Shown here: in pieces, positions 54,117 to 64,000 of the stretch
Layout: the number at the start of each line of letters is the position of its first letter
How positions within the stretch are numbered: position 1 is the stretch's first letter
Origin: Lineus longissimus
Taxonomy: Eukaryota > Nemertea > Pilidiophora > Heteronemertea > Lineidae
Assembly (NCBI RefSeq): GCF_910592395.1
Contig: NC_088309.1
Span: 16,308,599-16,372,598, forward strand
Length of the DNA: 64,000 nt
Reading direction: 5' to 3'
The notes under the pieces: generated by a model
Told to the model about the DNA's origin: nothing
Databases searched by the model: none
The model's input: only the letters and a program-made list of their open reading frames with translations
Program-made: the position numbers and the translations under genes

Positions 54117-55909
54117 CTGTAAAATATGCGATAAGCGAACGGCCCACACAACTGGTCGAGAGGAAATCATTGCGTATACATGTGCAGGTCCTTTGAAATA
54201 GGCCTAGATGACGCTAATGGCACGATTTATTGAGCATGTACATGTACCACAAAATCCATGTCTGATATCACTTTGAATTTAGATGATATTGAATAATCGA
54301 TTTAACGCTGGCCTCCTCGTGCATTTAAGATTGTCAGTCGCAAGCGTCAGCAAGAAACCAAAATGATGTGCTTTGTCTTTTTTGGCATTTTGATAATGTT
54401 TTCTGATTTCGTTCATCCAATGGATAATGGCGACATCAATAATGTTGATGAAAATGTCGATGCCTTACAACCTCCTGCTCGGCGTCACCGATCGTATTCA
54501 CTGGCGGAGAAAATCCGTCTGCTCGATGACTATGAAAACGAAAACATCAGGCAGCCTCATGGGATTTCATTGCGACCCCAGTTTGCCAGGGAGTATAACA
54601 TCCCCTCCGGGACTATGCACCGATGGCTCCGCGAAGAGGATGACCTCCGAGAGAGACATCGCGAAACTACAAGCAGGCAGGTCAACAGGCGCAGACAAAG
54701 ACAAAGAGGCATTGGTGAGTACTGTATTGTACTTTTAACAGAAAATTAACGTCATCTTCCATGTCATTTTCTTTTCAAATTTGATGTCCATGAGAACCTG
54801 GAACTTTAAATTTGAAATTGTTCTTTTCTAAAGTCCACATTTTTTTTCAGCCTTATGGCCAGAGGTTGACAGGTCAGTTCGTGAATGGAATTGCAACAAG
54901 GCGACAACATGGGATACCTGTCTCGGGTGACGACATGATGATTAAAGCTGAACAGTCTTTCCGAACATGGTGGGCAGTGCTTCCCGAACAGCAGCAACAG
55001 GAATACCGGCAGCATCGGCCACAATTAACAAACTTCAGGGCGTCCAGAGGGTGGCTAACTGGTTTTTCCTCTAGGAACGGTATTAGTTTTAGGAAACAAT
55101 GCAAAAATGTTACGGCTATTCCCGAAAACGTGGATGAACTTGTGGCCAATTTTCAGGGTTGGGCAAACTGGCATACACTACTATCGTAGGTTAATGACAG
55201 TCTTCTCCCTGTTGTAGGTGATGCCTTTCCATTTTTGTTGATATGGGACATGTTCCCAGCCCATAGAAATGCCCAGGTTCAGCATCAGCATCACATTGAA
55301 GATGCGCCTGGTTCTATCCAGTTGGTTCCAGGAAGATTTACTTCTTTGGTCCAGCCATTTGATAAAACTGTCATCCGTTCCTTCAAAATTAACATGCGTA
55401 AAATGTGGAAGGCCTGGAATTTCCAAAGTAATGATGAACATGGTTGTTGTGAGCCAATTACTAGGGATACGCTTTTGCGCATTATCAGCGACTCCTGGGC
55501 CCCTACAACGGAAGAGGCAATCTATACGGCCTGGCGTGCGTGCGGACTGCTTCAAGGAGATGAGCCAGTGCCAGATCATGTTGATGAAGACATTATTGAT
55601 TTTGATAACATTGAAATCAAAGACAATGGTCTAGAATTTGTAGATTTGGATGAAGAATTGACTTAAACCCAGTATTAATAATCACATCCTGTTTGTCTTT
55701 CTTTTCATCCAATTCAACTCAATGAGCCCATGTACTTTTGCACGAACGCGGTAGAAGTCTACCACTAATAACCCCTAGGCTATAACCACATGAAAACGAC
55801 ACTTGTGATCAGCGTCATCTAGGCCTATTTCAAAGGACCTGAACATGTACACGCAATGATTTCCTCTCTACCAGTTTTGTGGGCCGTTCGCTTATCACAT
55901 ATTTTACAG
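54117..55909 (+). mobile_element. Pogo/Tigger-like DNA transposon 2
   Basis: Inverted ends of about 100 bp begin CTGTAAAATATGCGATAAGC (left) and match the reverse complement of 55810-55909 with few differences. TA flanks both sides (54115-54116, 55910-55911). It carries one transposase gene related to that at 21585. Confidence 0.9.
54420..55666 (+). pseudogene. Pogo-like transposase 2, spliced, catalytic centre deleted
   Basis: Exon 1 (54420-54714) has RRHRSYSLAEKIRLLDDYEN and EYNIPSGTMHRWLREEDDL (HTH). Donor GTGAGT and acceptor TTTTTCAG (ending 54850) lead to exon 2 with ALWPEVDRSVREW. A one-base insertion near 54889 shifts to IATRRQHGIPVSGDD, MMIKAEQSFRTWW and FRASRGWLTGFSSRNGISFR. At about 55170-55215 the block that would hold the first catalytic Asp (NMDQT in copy 1) is missing; the sequence resumes at LLIWDMFPAHRN (second Asp) and runs to LDEELT at 55666. 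It shows the C-terminal part absent from copy 1 (TRDTLLRIISDSWAP...AWRACGL). Confidence 0.82.
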
Positions 55910-56046
55910 TAGGCATGTAATGTTAATAATATCCCGTGATCAGAACCTCATTTTGGTGGAGCTGCTCAGGCAGGAGACTTTGTTCTCCCTGCTGTAAATT
56001 CAACTATGAAGACGGGTGCAAATGTTGCTAGTCATCATAAACCAGG

Positions 56047-57836
56047 AACAAGAGGCCCAAGGGCCTGGCGCTCAGCTGATTTAAGTACATCGTGTATGTG
56101 TACTAGGGAAGCAAGTGTTAAAGAGGTCAGGGTTCCTGCCAGAGTGAAGTTAGGGAGACATTTATTGTAGGTTGGTGTAATAGTTAGTACTAATGATGTA
56201 TGAAGCAGAAGATGAGGCCAACTTTTTACAATCGATTTGAAAATCTGGAAATGAGAGATATGTGAGCATGATTACTTCCGATAGAAACACTGGCATAATA
56301 GGAATTACCGGGTCCAGACAATCTAAGGGCAAGAAAATGCTTTAAGAGGGGTCATATACTAGTAACTCCATTTTTTTCCATTTTCTGAAAATGTATGGTT
56401 GGCAGATTCATAATCCAAAACAGTAGCTTCTGAAGATGACGAGATACAGCAGCACCACATAAAACGACCAATTGATTTTCGAAAATAAATCCTTTTTCAA
56501 ACTCCGACAATGGATTTAACAAGAGGCCCATGGGCCTGGCGCTTGCCGACAGGACATGCAACCATTGATAGCAATTAAAAAAAGGCACATGAGGATTGTA
56601 CTGAGCGGACAGGCTGTATGAAGTAGCTTTTATATGATGACTGAAGATGTCTTTTGTTATATTGTCCTGATTGCAGAGTAGGAGTGCTGAAGGTGTTTAG
56701 CGAACACGTAAATTACCATATTTCTTACTTGTATTAGGAAAGTTGGAAGTGGTCCATATGTGGTAGTTGGAATCTGTGGTTATCTTTCTGATACTGGGGC
56801 AATGTAGTATAGCTTAGATGCTGAAGACAGGAAAATAATTGAACAAATGAACCAAGAGTTGAAAAATGAGATGTTTTTTTATTGGTATCAAATTGTCCTG
56901 ACCAGCAGGTGATTGGAATCATTTTCAAAGTATATATATCGGGTGGTGCAGAAAAAAATGAGTCCACAAACGTTTTCATTATAAGTATTGAAATATTTAT
57001 CATGCTGAAATGCCATTTCATAATTATTTGACTTCTTTCTCGCCTTACTATGAAATTTCAATGAAAAACCTAAAATATTTTAGAAGTTACTAGCATTTGA
57101 AAAATTGAGGTATGATATGAAAATGCCAGGCCTATGACATGTAGGGTGATTCATAAAGCATATTTTTTAGCTATAACTTCCATAATATTCCAGATAGGAT
57201 AACTATTTTAGTGTCGAAATATAGGTTTTTTGGGTCAAGGTATCATTTAAGCCTAGTTTCGGAGTTGCACCACAATCGCATTATGGGAAATCAAAGTTGG
57301 CTGTGAATTGGCCTAAAAAACCAGAAGCAATTCCCATGATGCAATGGTGTAACAACTCCTAAACCAAGTTTAAATGATTTCTTGGTCACGACAACGTATA
57401 CTTTGACATCAAAATCATAATCATACCAGCAATATTATGGCAGTTATAGCCAGAAATTTGTTTTTGTAGTTATTGAAGGTCTGGCATTACACTTTTCTGT
57501 CCAATTTTTCAAATGCCTATTACTTCTAAAACATTTCAGATGTTTCATTGAAACTCTTATCAGAAGATGTGAAAGATGTCAAACAAAAAAATGTGCAAGA
57601 AATTGCATTACAATGCGATGGAGACTTTTTGACTGATAACAAAATATATTGTGTACTTGTTTTTTGTGTGCCACCTGATATAGCTTTGATTCGTGTGAAT
57701 CACATTTGAATTACATATAGAATTAGATATAGAATTACAGATTAAACAAAATGAAATAAAACAGAGCATAGGATACGATGGACGACGACGACGGACACAG
57801 CGCTATTGTATCGACTCCCCTACGGTGAGCCAAAAA
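56047..57836 (-). mobile_element. Repeat C-family copy in reverse orientation
   Basis: In reverse sense it starts at 57836 with TTTTTGGCTCACCGTAGGGG and a (GTC)n-like stretch, and ends at 56047 with the palindrome AGGCCCTTGGGCCT and CTTGTT. A second end motif (AACAAGAGGCCCATGGGCCT) at 56518 suggests that one copy is nested in or fused to another. The 3' end is like that of repeat A rather than repeat B. No ORF. Confidence 0.6.
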
Positions 57837-58197
57837 TGTGACTTTAAGATAACAATGATATAGAGAAATCCCACTGTCATCAGAGGGTGACCTGCAAATG
57901 CATACTAGTATTCTATTATGTTGTTACGATATGGTCGTAGAGGAAATGCACTGGGAGGTGTTTGTCAAATGTCATGTGGGAAACCTCTATTACAGTTCGA
58001 TATTGAAGAAATGTAACAAATTGCACAAGTCAAATCAATCACAGATCACAATGAAATGAAATAATAACATGTAACTTTAAGATAACTATGATAGGTTGAT
58101 GAACTGAGCATACATGTACGTTCTTTAGCAAATGTACAGATAGGGGCATATGTAGTATGAACTCAGAACAGAACTGGACTTTTGTCTTGTTCAAGTG
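57837..58197. other. No gene recognised
   Basis: Downstream flank of the RPA-like gene; includes several ATGAAATGA-type phrases but no unit repeat or ORF. Confidence 0.35.
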
Positions 58198-59883
58198 TTA
58201 ATGAGTGGCCATGTATGTTACAGCCATGGTAGCGGAGTTGTATGATAAATGAAAAGGTGGCAACTCTAGAAAGAAAACTTCCATATCTTCTATTGAATCC
58301 AGGTTGATGAAGTTGGCTTTCAGGAAGTTAGTTAATAGATCTGAGAAGGCAGTTAAGCGATAAATGTTGCCATTGTCTTTGATGTTCATCTTGGCTTTAA
58401 TATTATTTGTGACAAGTTCAGTGATTTGTCGCATGTTACAGTTGGGGCATTTGAATGTTTTAGCTTGCAGGATGTTCGGGTTTGGTAAATTCTTTTTACA
58501 ACTGCTGCAGGATTTTGAACTGGAGACTTCAATTTGTTGACAAGTTGCCAGCAGGAGATGTGAAACATTTTCACATTTTGGAAGTTTGTCACAAGCAATG
58601 ATATCATCAGCTGGCGTTATTTCAGTTGTTGGTGTTGTGGTGAGGGTCTTTGTCTCGTTGTTCTGGCGGATAGATACATTTTTGAAAGAGTACGTTTTGT
58701 CCAATTCGACTGTAGGTATCAAGGTACTATACAGAGCGATGGCGATGGTTTCTTCTTCATCGGCAAGGGCAAATACTTTCTTTGCGAGGTCCGTGCCAAA
58801 CACTGACTGTATGGATTCTTCTTCCAGAACCTTTGTAATTCGGCCTGTGACATTGAGCTGAAAAAGGAAAGCACCAAGCATTAGGGATAAAACGTAAGGT
58901 GCCTGAATTAGTGTTTGATATTGTTAAGATTTTAGTGGATAACTATCTAAAGACGCAGTTGTAATTAGTTGGCCATGATTAATCATGAATCTGATTTAAG
59001 GTGCAAGTTAATTGGATTTGACGAGGTTGATGTGTACTATAGTACTTAGTTGTAAATTATAGTCTAAGTAAGCTCTAAGGTTTACTGTTGTGTTTTAGTT
59101 ATATTGAGCAATATTAGAAATGTATCATTTGTCGAGAAGAACTGACCTTCTGTCGTTCAATTGCTTGATGGGTTTTGATATCTTTGATGGTTGGCATGGT
59201 GAGTGACTTTTCTTCCTGTGGTTGTTTATACTTGAATGACAGCGCCGTTGGGTGAGTTGAAATCTGTGTTGGATACTGTATCTTTATATCCATTTTGTTG
59301 CTCTCTTTCAAATTAGGTACGAGTGCAGCCTTGTTTATTTTAACTGGGCTCTGAAATAGAAGAATACATGCACAGTTTTGTTATGTTGATAGTTATTAGA
59401 AGTTGTGTTATCTTGGAATTTGAGGTGTGTGTGTTTACGATGGTGGAGATGAAGGTTTGAAATAATCAGACATGATGACAGGTAATACTGAAATTGTTGT
59501 AAAGAGGAGGGATTGTCTTTTTTTCGTGTTTCCAGGGAACAAAGTCTTCTATGGTTATTTTTAATTGAAGAGAAAATTAATAATTTACCAATAATATTGG
59601 CATCTGTGAAATTATGATTTGACATGACGATGGCGTCGTTCGCTGTTGACTGTTAGTGTTATACTTACTTGTGTTGTGCTGCTTCTTTCAGTTGGGCTAG
59701 ATGTTTCTTGTTGAATCCTAAGATGTTCGTATATGCATTTGGTCATATTTGCAACGTGGAGTTAAAGTAGTCATGATTGGTTCTGCTACGCTTCATAGGG
59801 GATACATTGTGGATATATCCGACTTTGTCGACCTCTTCTGCTTTACGTTTGTCTTGATTTGAATTTGATGTTGCGGAAGCCAT
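58198..59883 (-). pseudogene. Helitron RPA70-like single-strand DNA-binding protein, three exons, one stop
   Basis: Exons on the minus strand are 59883-59669, 59348-59147 and 58857-58198. Donors GTAAGT and GTCAGT and acceptors TTTCAGAG and TTTTTCAG keep phase (2, 0), giving about 358 codons. The N-terminal part has VGYIHNVSPMKRSRT; an OB-fold region follows (LNVTGRITKVLEEESIQ...ELDKTYSFKNVSIRQ). Then comes a zinc ribbon CSSCKKN...CPNC like the C-terminal DNA-binding domain of RPA70. One in-frame TGA lies in exon 1 (LQI*PNAY), consistent with CGA to TGA. It lies just downstream of the helicase-endonuclease end on the same strand, as in Helentrons, which carry such proteins. Confidence 0.72.
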
Positions 59884-61205
59884 GTTGAGGATGAACCTGG
59901 AATACGTATAAATGAAACGTTACTTAAGCATCAAGACGAGCAAAGAAAAGTGGTGTGTGTAGAATCATGATGACATATGTAGGAATAAAATAAGGAGGTT
60001 ATTAAATAATTTTCAGTTAGGATGGTATGATTGAAGGTTTGATAGTGGAAAGGATATTTCGATAATTACCTGTTAGTGTTATTGAATTGCTGCTGGTATA
60101 GTGGTAGTAGTCAGATCTGAATTTCAGGATGTGTTTATCACTCAGTTTTTAGGGCATGTTCTGGAGGAAGTGTTAGTTGAGAGAAGGGCTTTATACTGTT
60201 GGAATTCCGAAAGGCAGCCTTAGCACAACAATATGTCGTCAGAGAAATCCTGTTTACACTTGGGATGAAACTTTAAACTTGTAGACGTTAGTTGAATCCG
60301 TATCCTTTTAGAAAGTGTCAGTAATGTTCTTGAAGTTCGTATTAATCCTGTTGAAACGTATCATTCACAACTGAATTTTCCACATTTTGTTATGTACCGT
60401 ATTAGGTACAGAATCAAAGTGTCAGATGAGTCCATGTATGCTATTGCTAATGTGTGCATTTAAAGTCCAAGTTGTCTATACTGGTCATATGTTCCTCTAT
60501 GGGACACCCCCCCCCCCACCCAGTCGCGGTACAATGCAGCTCCAGTACTGAATTCATGTTTAGCTGCAGGTGGTGGAAAGAAGTCTGGTACTGGATTATT
60601 TAGCATTCATTGATTTTGTAATGAAAGTGCAGATTGCACCTTTGAAATCAAGCAAAGTAGACCAAGGTAGCATTGGAGGATGAGGAGGTTTATATCACTG
60701 ATGTTATCAAGATTTACTTTTGATGTTATCTATGTTCCACCATTGTCCCCTCGTCTTTCTTGTTGTAAACTAAATTACCACATGTACACCTAGGTAATAT
60801 TACAAGAAAGTAAAATGTATAATATCGGCTTAATATGCCTCATTATAGGGGGCATACTTTTAGTATGTAAGCACATTTTCCCTGTTTTTGAGACCCCCCC
60901 CCTCCCATGCACGCACAGTAGATAGAAAATAATGTACAGCAAATACATCAGAGTACTCATTTTGACACCAATTTGCTGGACAGCCCCCCCCCTCTCATGC
61001 GTACATACTAAAAGTATGGCCCCTTAGGGTTGAAAAAACTAACCCTTTTCTTATGATAACTAGTACCATATACAAACATACTATGTCCTAAGTTAAACAA
61101 TGAATGTGAAAATGATGATATAACTGTTCCTAATTTAGTCCACCTCCTCCCCACCTCTCCGCCCATACTTCTTAACTGGATGTAGGTTATTTGTCATAGA
61201 GAGCA
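59884..61205. other. Helentron inter-gene region; small inverted repeat and poly-C tracts
   Basis: Between the endonuclease stop and the RPA-like gene there is no coding region. A fold-back of about 180 bp (60845-61025) has ends GGGGGCATACTTTTAGTATG and its inverse, with C runs inside each arm (60893-60903, 60985-60995). Another C run is at 60508-60517. Confidence 0.45.
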
Positions 61206-62105
61206 TCAATGAGTGTTAAGAGGATTAGCTATTAAGATAATTTTATGATCTGACCAGGTTGATTCTATTGTTGATGTAATAAGATTGGTTCGATTGTAAA
61301 ATACCATATCAATCTGTGAATCATAATCAGTTGTAATTTCATTGATGAATTGTTCACATCCTAATATATTGGAAACTCTTTGCAAATGCGAATCATTTTT
61401 GCCATTCCAAATGTCGAAGTTGAAATCACCAACGACAAGAAAAGGTTTTGTAAGATCTATTTCTGATGCAATTGTTTGAAGCTTTGCACACAATTCTGTA
61501 AGTGAACACGAAGGCGACTTGTACAAGCAGATGATTTGGAGAAAGAGCATGGATTTTGACAGAGAAATGCAGGTGGCTTCGAAGTTTGGAGTTGATACAT
61601 GTTGAACTGTACAGAACTGAGAAAGAGGAGCTGATATATATACAGCTAAACCATGTGGTGGTCTTCTTGCAGTAGTTGTATTAAGTTGATCATTTCGAAA
61701 GAGATGAAAGTTTGGGATGTCAAAAGTATCATTGGTGTCTGTGGCAACAATACGAGATTCTGCTACAAGTAGTATGTCTGCAGCCATCATATGGTGATCA
61801 GCAGATATATCATTCATATGAAGATTTAAGGATCTTGTATTGTGGAATATTAATTTCAGATAGTCTTGTTCAAGTACTGACGGTATGATGTAATTGAACT
61901 TTAAGTGAGATTCGTGTCTGAGTCTATCCATTTCTTCGGTAACAACTAAGCCGGTACCTATTTTGTCTTCTTGTAAATTCAAAATGAATAAGCCATTGAT
62001 ATTTGAAACTCTGCTCAATGCAACGTAGTGTACATGGTTAATTTTTCTACGTGAAGTCATGTCAACAACGACTTCTTTTGGAAAGAATTTGTTTATAATC
62101 AACAA
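61206..62105 (-). pseudogene. Helentron C-terminus: helicase motif VI end plus AP-type endonuclease
   Basis: The 299-codon frame starts inside the helicase: VVVDMTSRRKINHVHYVALSRVSNINGLFIL is the end of the Pif1-type helicase (YVALSRV). After a linker comes an exonuclease-endonuclease-phosphatase fold: LIFHNTRSLNLH (Asn), ILLVAESRI (Glu), HGLAVYIS, FLVVGDFNFDIWN (Asp-x-Asn) and STWSDHKIILI (Asp-His). All endonuclease motifs look intact. Helitron polyproteins ending in such an endonuclease are the Helentron type known from fish and marine invertebrates. Upstream of 62105 the helicase is lost, replaced by repeat A-like sequence, so the gene is 5' truncated. Confidence 0.82.
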
Positions 62106-62139
62106 ACCCGAGTGGCTGTAACTGGTCCATTATTGACAA

Positions 62140-63000
62140 CACTGGATGTCCTAAATGTTAATGTGGACTTGATGATGAGGTACTATCAAATATGGTGTGG
62201 GGTGTCCTTGAATCTTCCCAGCTAGTCCCAGCATTCTATTCCATTCGAAAATTTGTACTGCACAACCATAGTGAAGGTAGTGATGAAACTCCCAACCAGA
62301 GAAAGGTAAACATTGAGACCTAAATCAGTAAATGGCTTCACAAATGGAATGCCGGACAGGAATCCCTGCACTTATTCAGCATATTCCAAATTGACCGACG
62401 ACACTTCAATCATTGCTTACCGTACTGTAGGAGGCATGCACTTTATATCTCTAGTCCTCGATTATTACCTTGGGAGTTTCATCACTTACATAAACATTCT
62501 AATAAATAACTACAGATTTTAATTCACTATGGCACAACGACTCCAAATGGTAACATTTACAGCTGAGCACAGCCACAGCCACTGACATGACTACGACAGC
62601 CGAAATTTTCTACACAAAATAGGCCTAAGTTGCAAGCCACTAAGATGGAGCATATTGCTGCACCTGCTGCGTAGCAAACTGTGGAATTCATACTACGATG
62701 TGACTTTTAAAATAACAGAAGTCACGGCCAATACTAACAGCTGAGCACAGCCACAGCCACTGACATGACTATGACAGCCGAAATTTTCTACACAAAATAG
62801 GCCTGAAGTTGCAAGCCACTAAGATGGAGCATATTGCCATTATTGCTGCACCTGCTGCGTAACGCAACTGTGGAATTCATACTACGATGTGACTTTTAAA
62901 ATAACAGAAGTCACGGCCAATGACAGGGAGAAAATAAACGTAAAAGGTGAGATTCGTTCCAAAATTGCCAAGACGTGCAGAAAAATCGGCCACCCCATTT
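62140..63000 (-). repeat. Repeat A fragment in reverse orientation
   Basis: Segments 62155-62220 and 62690-62980 match the reverse complement of repeat A around 18490-18540 and 17960-18100. Landmarks are GTGGAATTCATACTACGATG, CACGGCCAATGACAGGGAGA and CCAAAATTGCCAA. The part 62320-62555 has no match that I noticed. It lies where the Helentron helicase should continue. Confidence 0.55.
62557..62922. repeat. Tandem duplication of about 182 bp
   Basis: Two copies (about 62557-62738 and 62739-62922) begin ACAGCTGAGCACAGCCACAG and end AGAAGTCACGGCCAAT. They differ by a few small indels. A third, much diverged version may follow at 63000-63160 (ATACTATGGGATTCATACTA). Confidence 0.82.
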
Positions 63001-63129
63001 TATGATCGTTTCGTTGTCAACATCGTCCTCGGCGACCTAAATTTACGGGATATATTAGGCCTCAAATGGCACCACATCGCTACGTTACAATACTATGGGA
63101 TTCATACTACAATCTACTTCGTCACATAA

Positions 63130-64000
63130 GAGTTCTTATGGCCAATGGCTGGCAGAAAATCAAAGTTACATTGAGATAAAATCTTCTAACATCATTCTTA
63201 CCTGTGCAAATTCGTGAACATGCCGAACATGTGCGACAGCTGGCGTGTTGCCAAATCTGGCCCTACTTTCCGTCAATGCTGAATACGTCGATGAGAGCTC
63301 TCGAACTATCATTCCATGCAAAAAATGGCAATGACAACACCACTAATAACTTTAAATTATATTCCGGTTATGATAACACAACACGCATCTTCATTATCAT
63401 GATCTTTCTCAAACTAACTGAATGACCTAATCGCCTTGGACGCACAACCACATATCAATCCGCCCCGACGATCGACACATCCATTCGATTCGATAACACT
63501 CGATACAGTTTTATTAGCAAACAAAGTTTTCGTGCTTTTAGCTGTCAACATCAATGGCTATAATATACTCCTGCAGAATAGTAGAACTAATAGAATTAAT
63601 TTCCGAAGTTTCCAATAGTTTGAACACAAATCAGAACATCACCCATCAGCTGTACTCAGATCTGCATAAATTACGATAAATAATGAGGTTGTCGCTTCAA
63701 TTTCGCAAAGAAAGTTGACTCCATTCAAAGGTTGTTTTGACAAAATTCCGTTGAACTCATCGTTATGAGGGCATTTAAACACATTCTCGTTGATCTTTTC
63801 TATAAACGTGTGAAGTTTCGTACCAAAATACATTTCCGTAAAGGCTTAAATAAGAAAATTTGTCACTTACAAAATCATCGCTCCGGTAGAAATAAAAAGG
63901 TCACCGCCATTTTCTTGATCGTCAATTTACCCCAGATGAGCCGTTAATACAGTGGATGCACTGGCAATACCAGTAGTCCGGTATTCCCTGGTTCGAGGTT
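63130..64000. other. No gene recognised
   Basis: Short open frames only, none with a recognisable domain. The last 50 bases contain CCCTGGTTCGAGG, which resembles a tRNA T-arm, but the rest of a tRNA is not present before the window ends. Confidence 0.35.

Noticed and set aside
63945-64000. Possible tRNA (CCCTGGTTCGAGG)
   Set aside because: No acceptor stem or D-arm could be paired in the available sequence, and the window ends here.

Overview
The window looks like a repeat-dominated stretch of a large animal genome, most likely a marine invertebrate. The evidence is AT-rich DNA with GT..AG introns, mollusc/brachiopod/deuterostome-style noncoding repeats that open with T5-(A/G)GCTCA(C/G)C and carry (GTC)n tracts, and transposon types (Helitron/Helentron, PIF-Harbinger, MULE, pogo, Ty3/gypsy, CR1-like LINE) that co-occur in such genomes. 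The species cannot be named from the sequence. No clear host gene was found; two small possible exons near 3.7 and 4.5 kb are the only candidates. There is no rRNA, CRISPR array or convincing tRNA.

Layout. 0.2-2.9 kb (minus): a decayed C2H2-finger transposon gene with an 'HDLFEG' motif. 4.9-15 kb (minus): a Ty3/gypsy element (Gag, protease, RT, RNase H, integrase, tRNA-Leu-like primer site, part of the 5' LTR). Its pol is split by a 3.76-kb Harbinger element whose two genes have interlocked introns on opposite strands, and a later 382-bp tandem duplication copies the Harbinger/gypsy junction. 16.6-20.8 kb: noncoding repeat A, filled by a 247-bp hairpin MITE and by repeat B. 21.05-23.24 kb: a pogo-like element with TA target duplications. 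23.25-27.83 kb: a second Harbinger with an apparently intact transposase gene and an intact Myb-like partner gene; its transposase intron holds a MITE and another repeat B. 27.9-33.9 kb (minus): a second HDLxEG finger element, interrupted by a 5'-truncated LINE that fuses in frame with the zinc-finger ORF. 36-39.2 kb (minus): the N-terminal half of a Helitron polyprotein with two OTU-like domains separated by a ~100-bp inverted repeat. 41.5 kb: an RPA-like exon. 42.1-42.95 kb: a TIR element. 43.1-50 kb: a second repeat A, split by a 4.1-kb MULE whose ends are tandem arrays and which contains a third repeat B. 50-52.5 kb: repeat C. 52.8-53.5 kb: a Harbinger deletion derivative keeping the start of a MADF gene. 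54.1-55.9 kb: a second pogo-like element. 56-57.8 kb: a reversed copy of the C family. 58.2-62.1 kb (minus): the C-terminal end of a Helentron (helicase tail plus AP-type endonuclease) and its spliced RPA-like gene. 62.1-63 kb: a reversed repeat A fragment.

Much of the window can be read as a relative chronology, because several insertions have an empty counterpart in the same window (repeat A copy 1 versus copy 2) or leave exact target-site duplications. All exon borders, breakpoints and frameshift positions were located by eye and can be off by a few bases.
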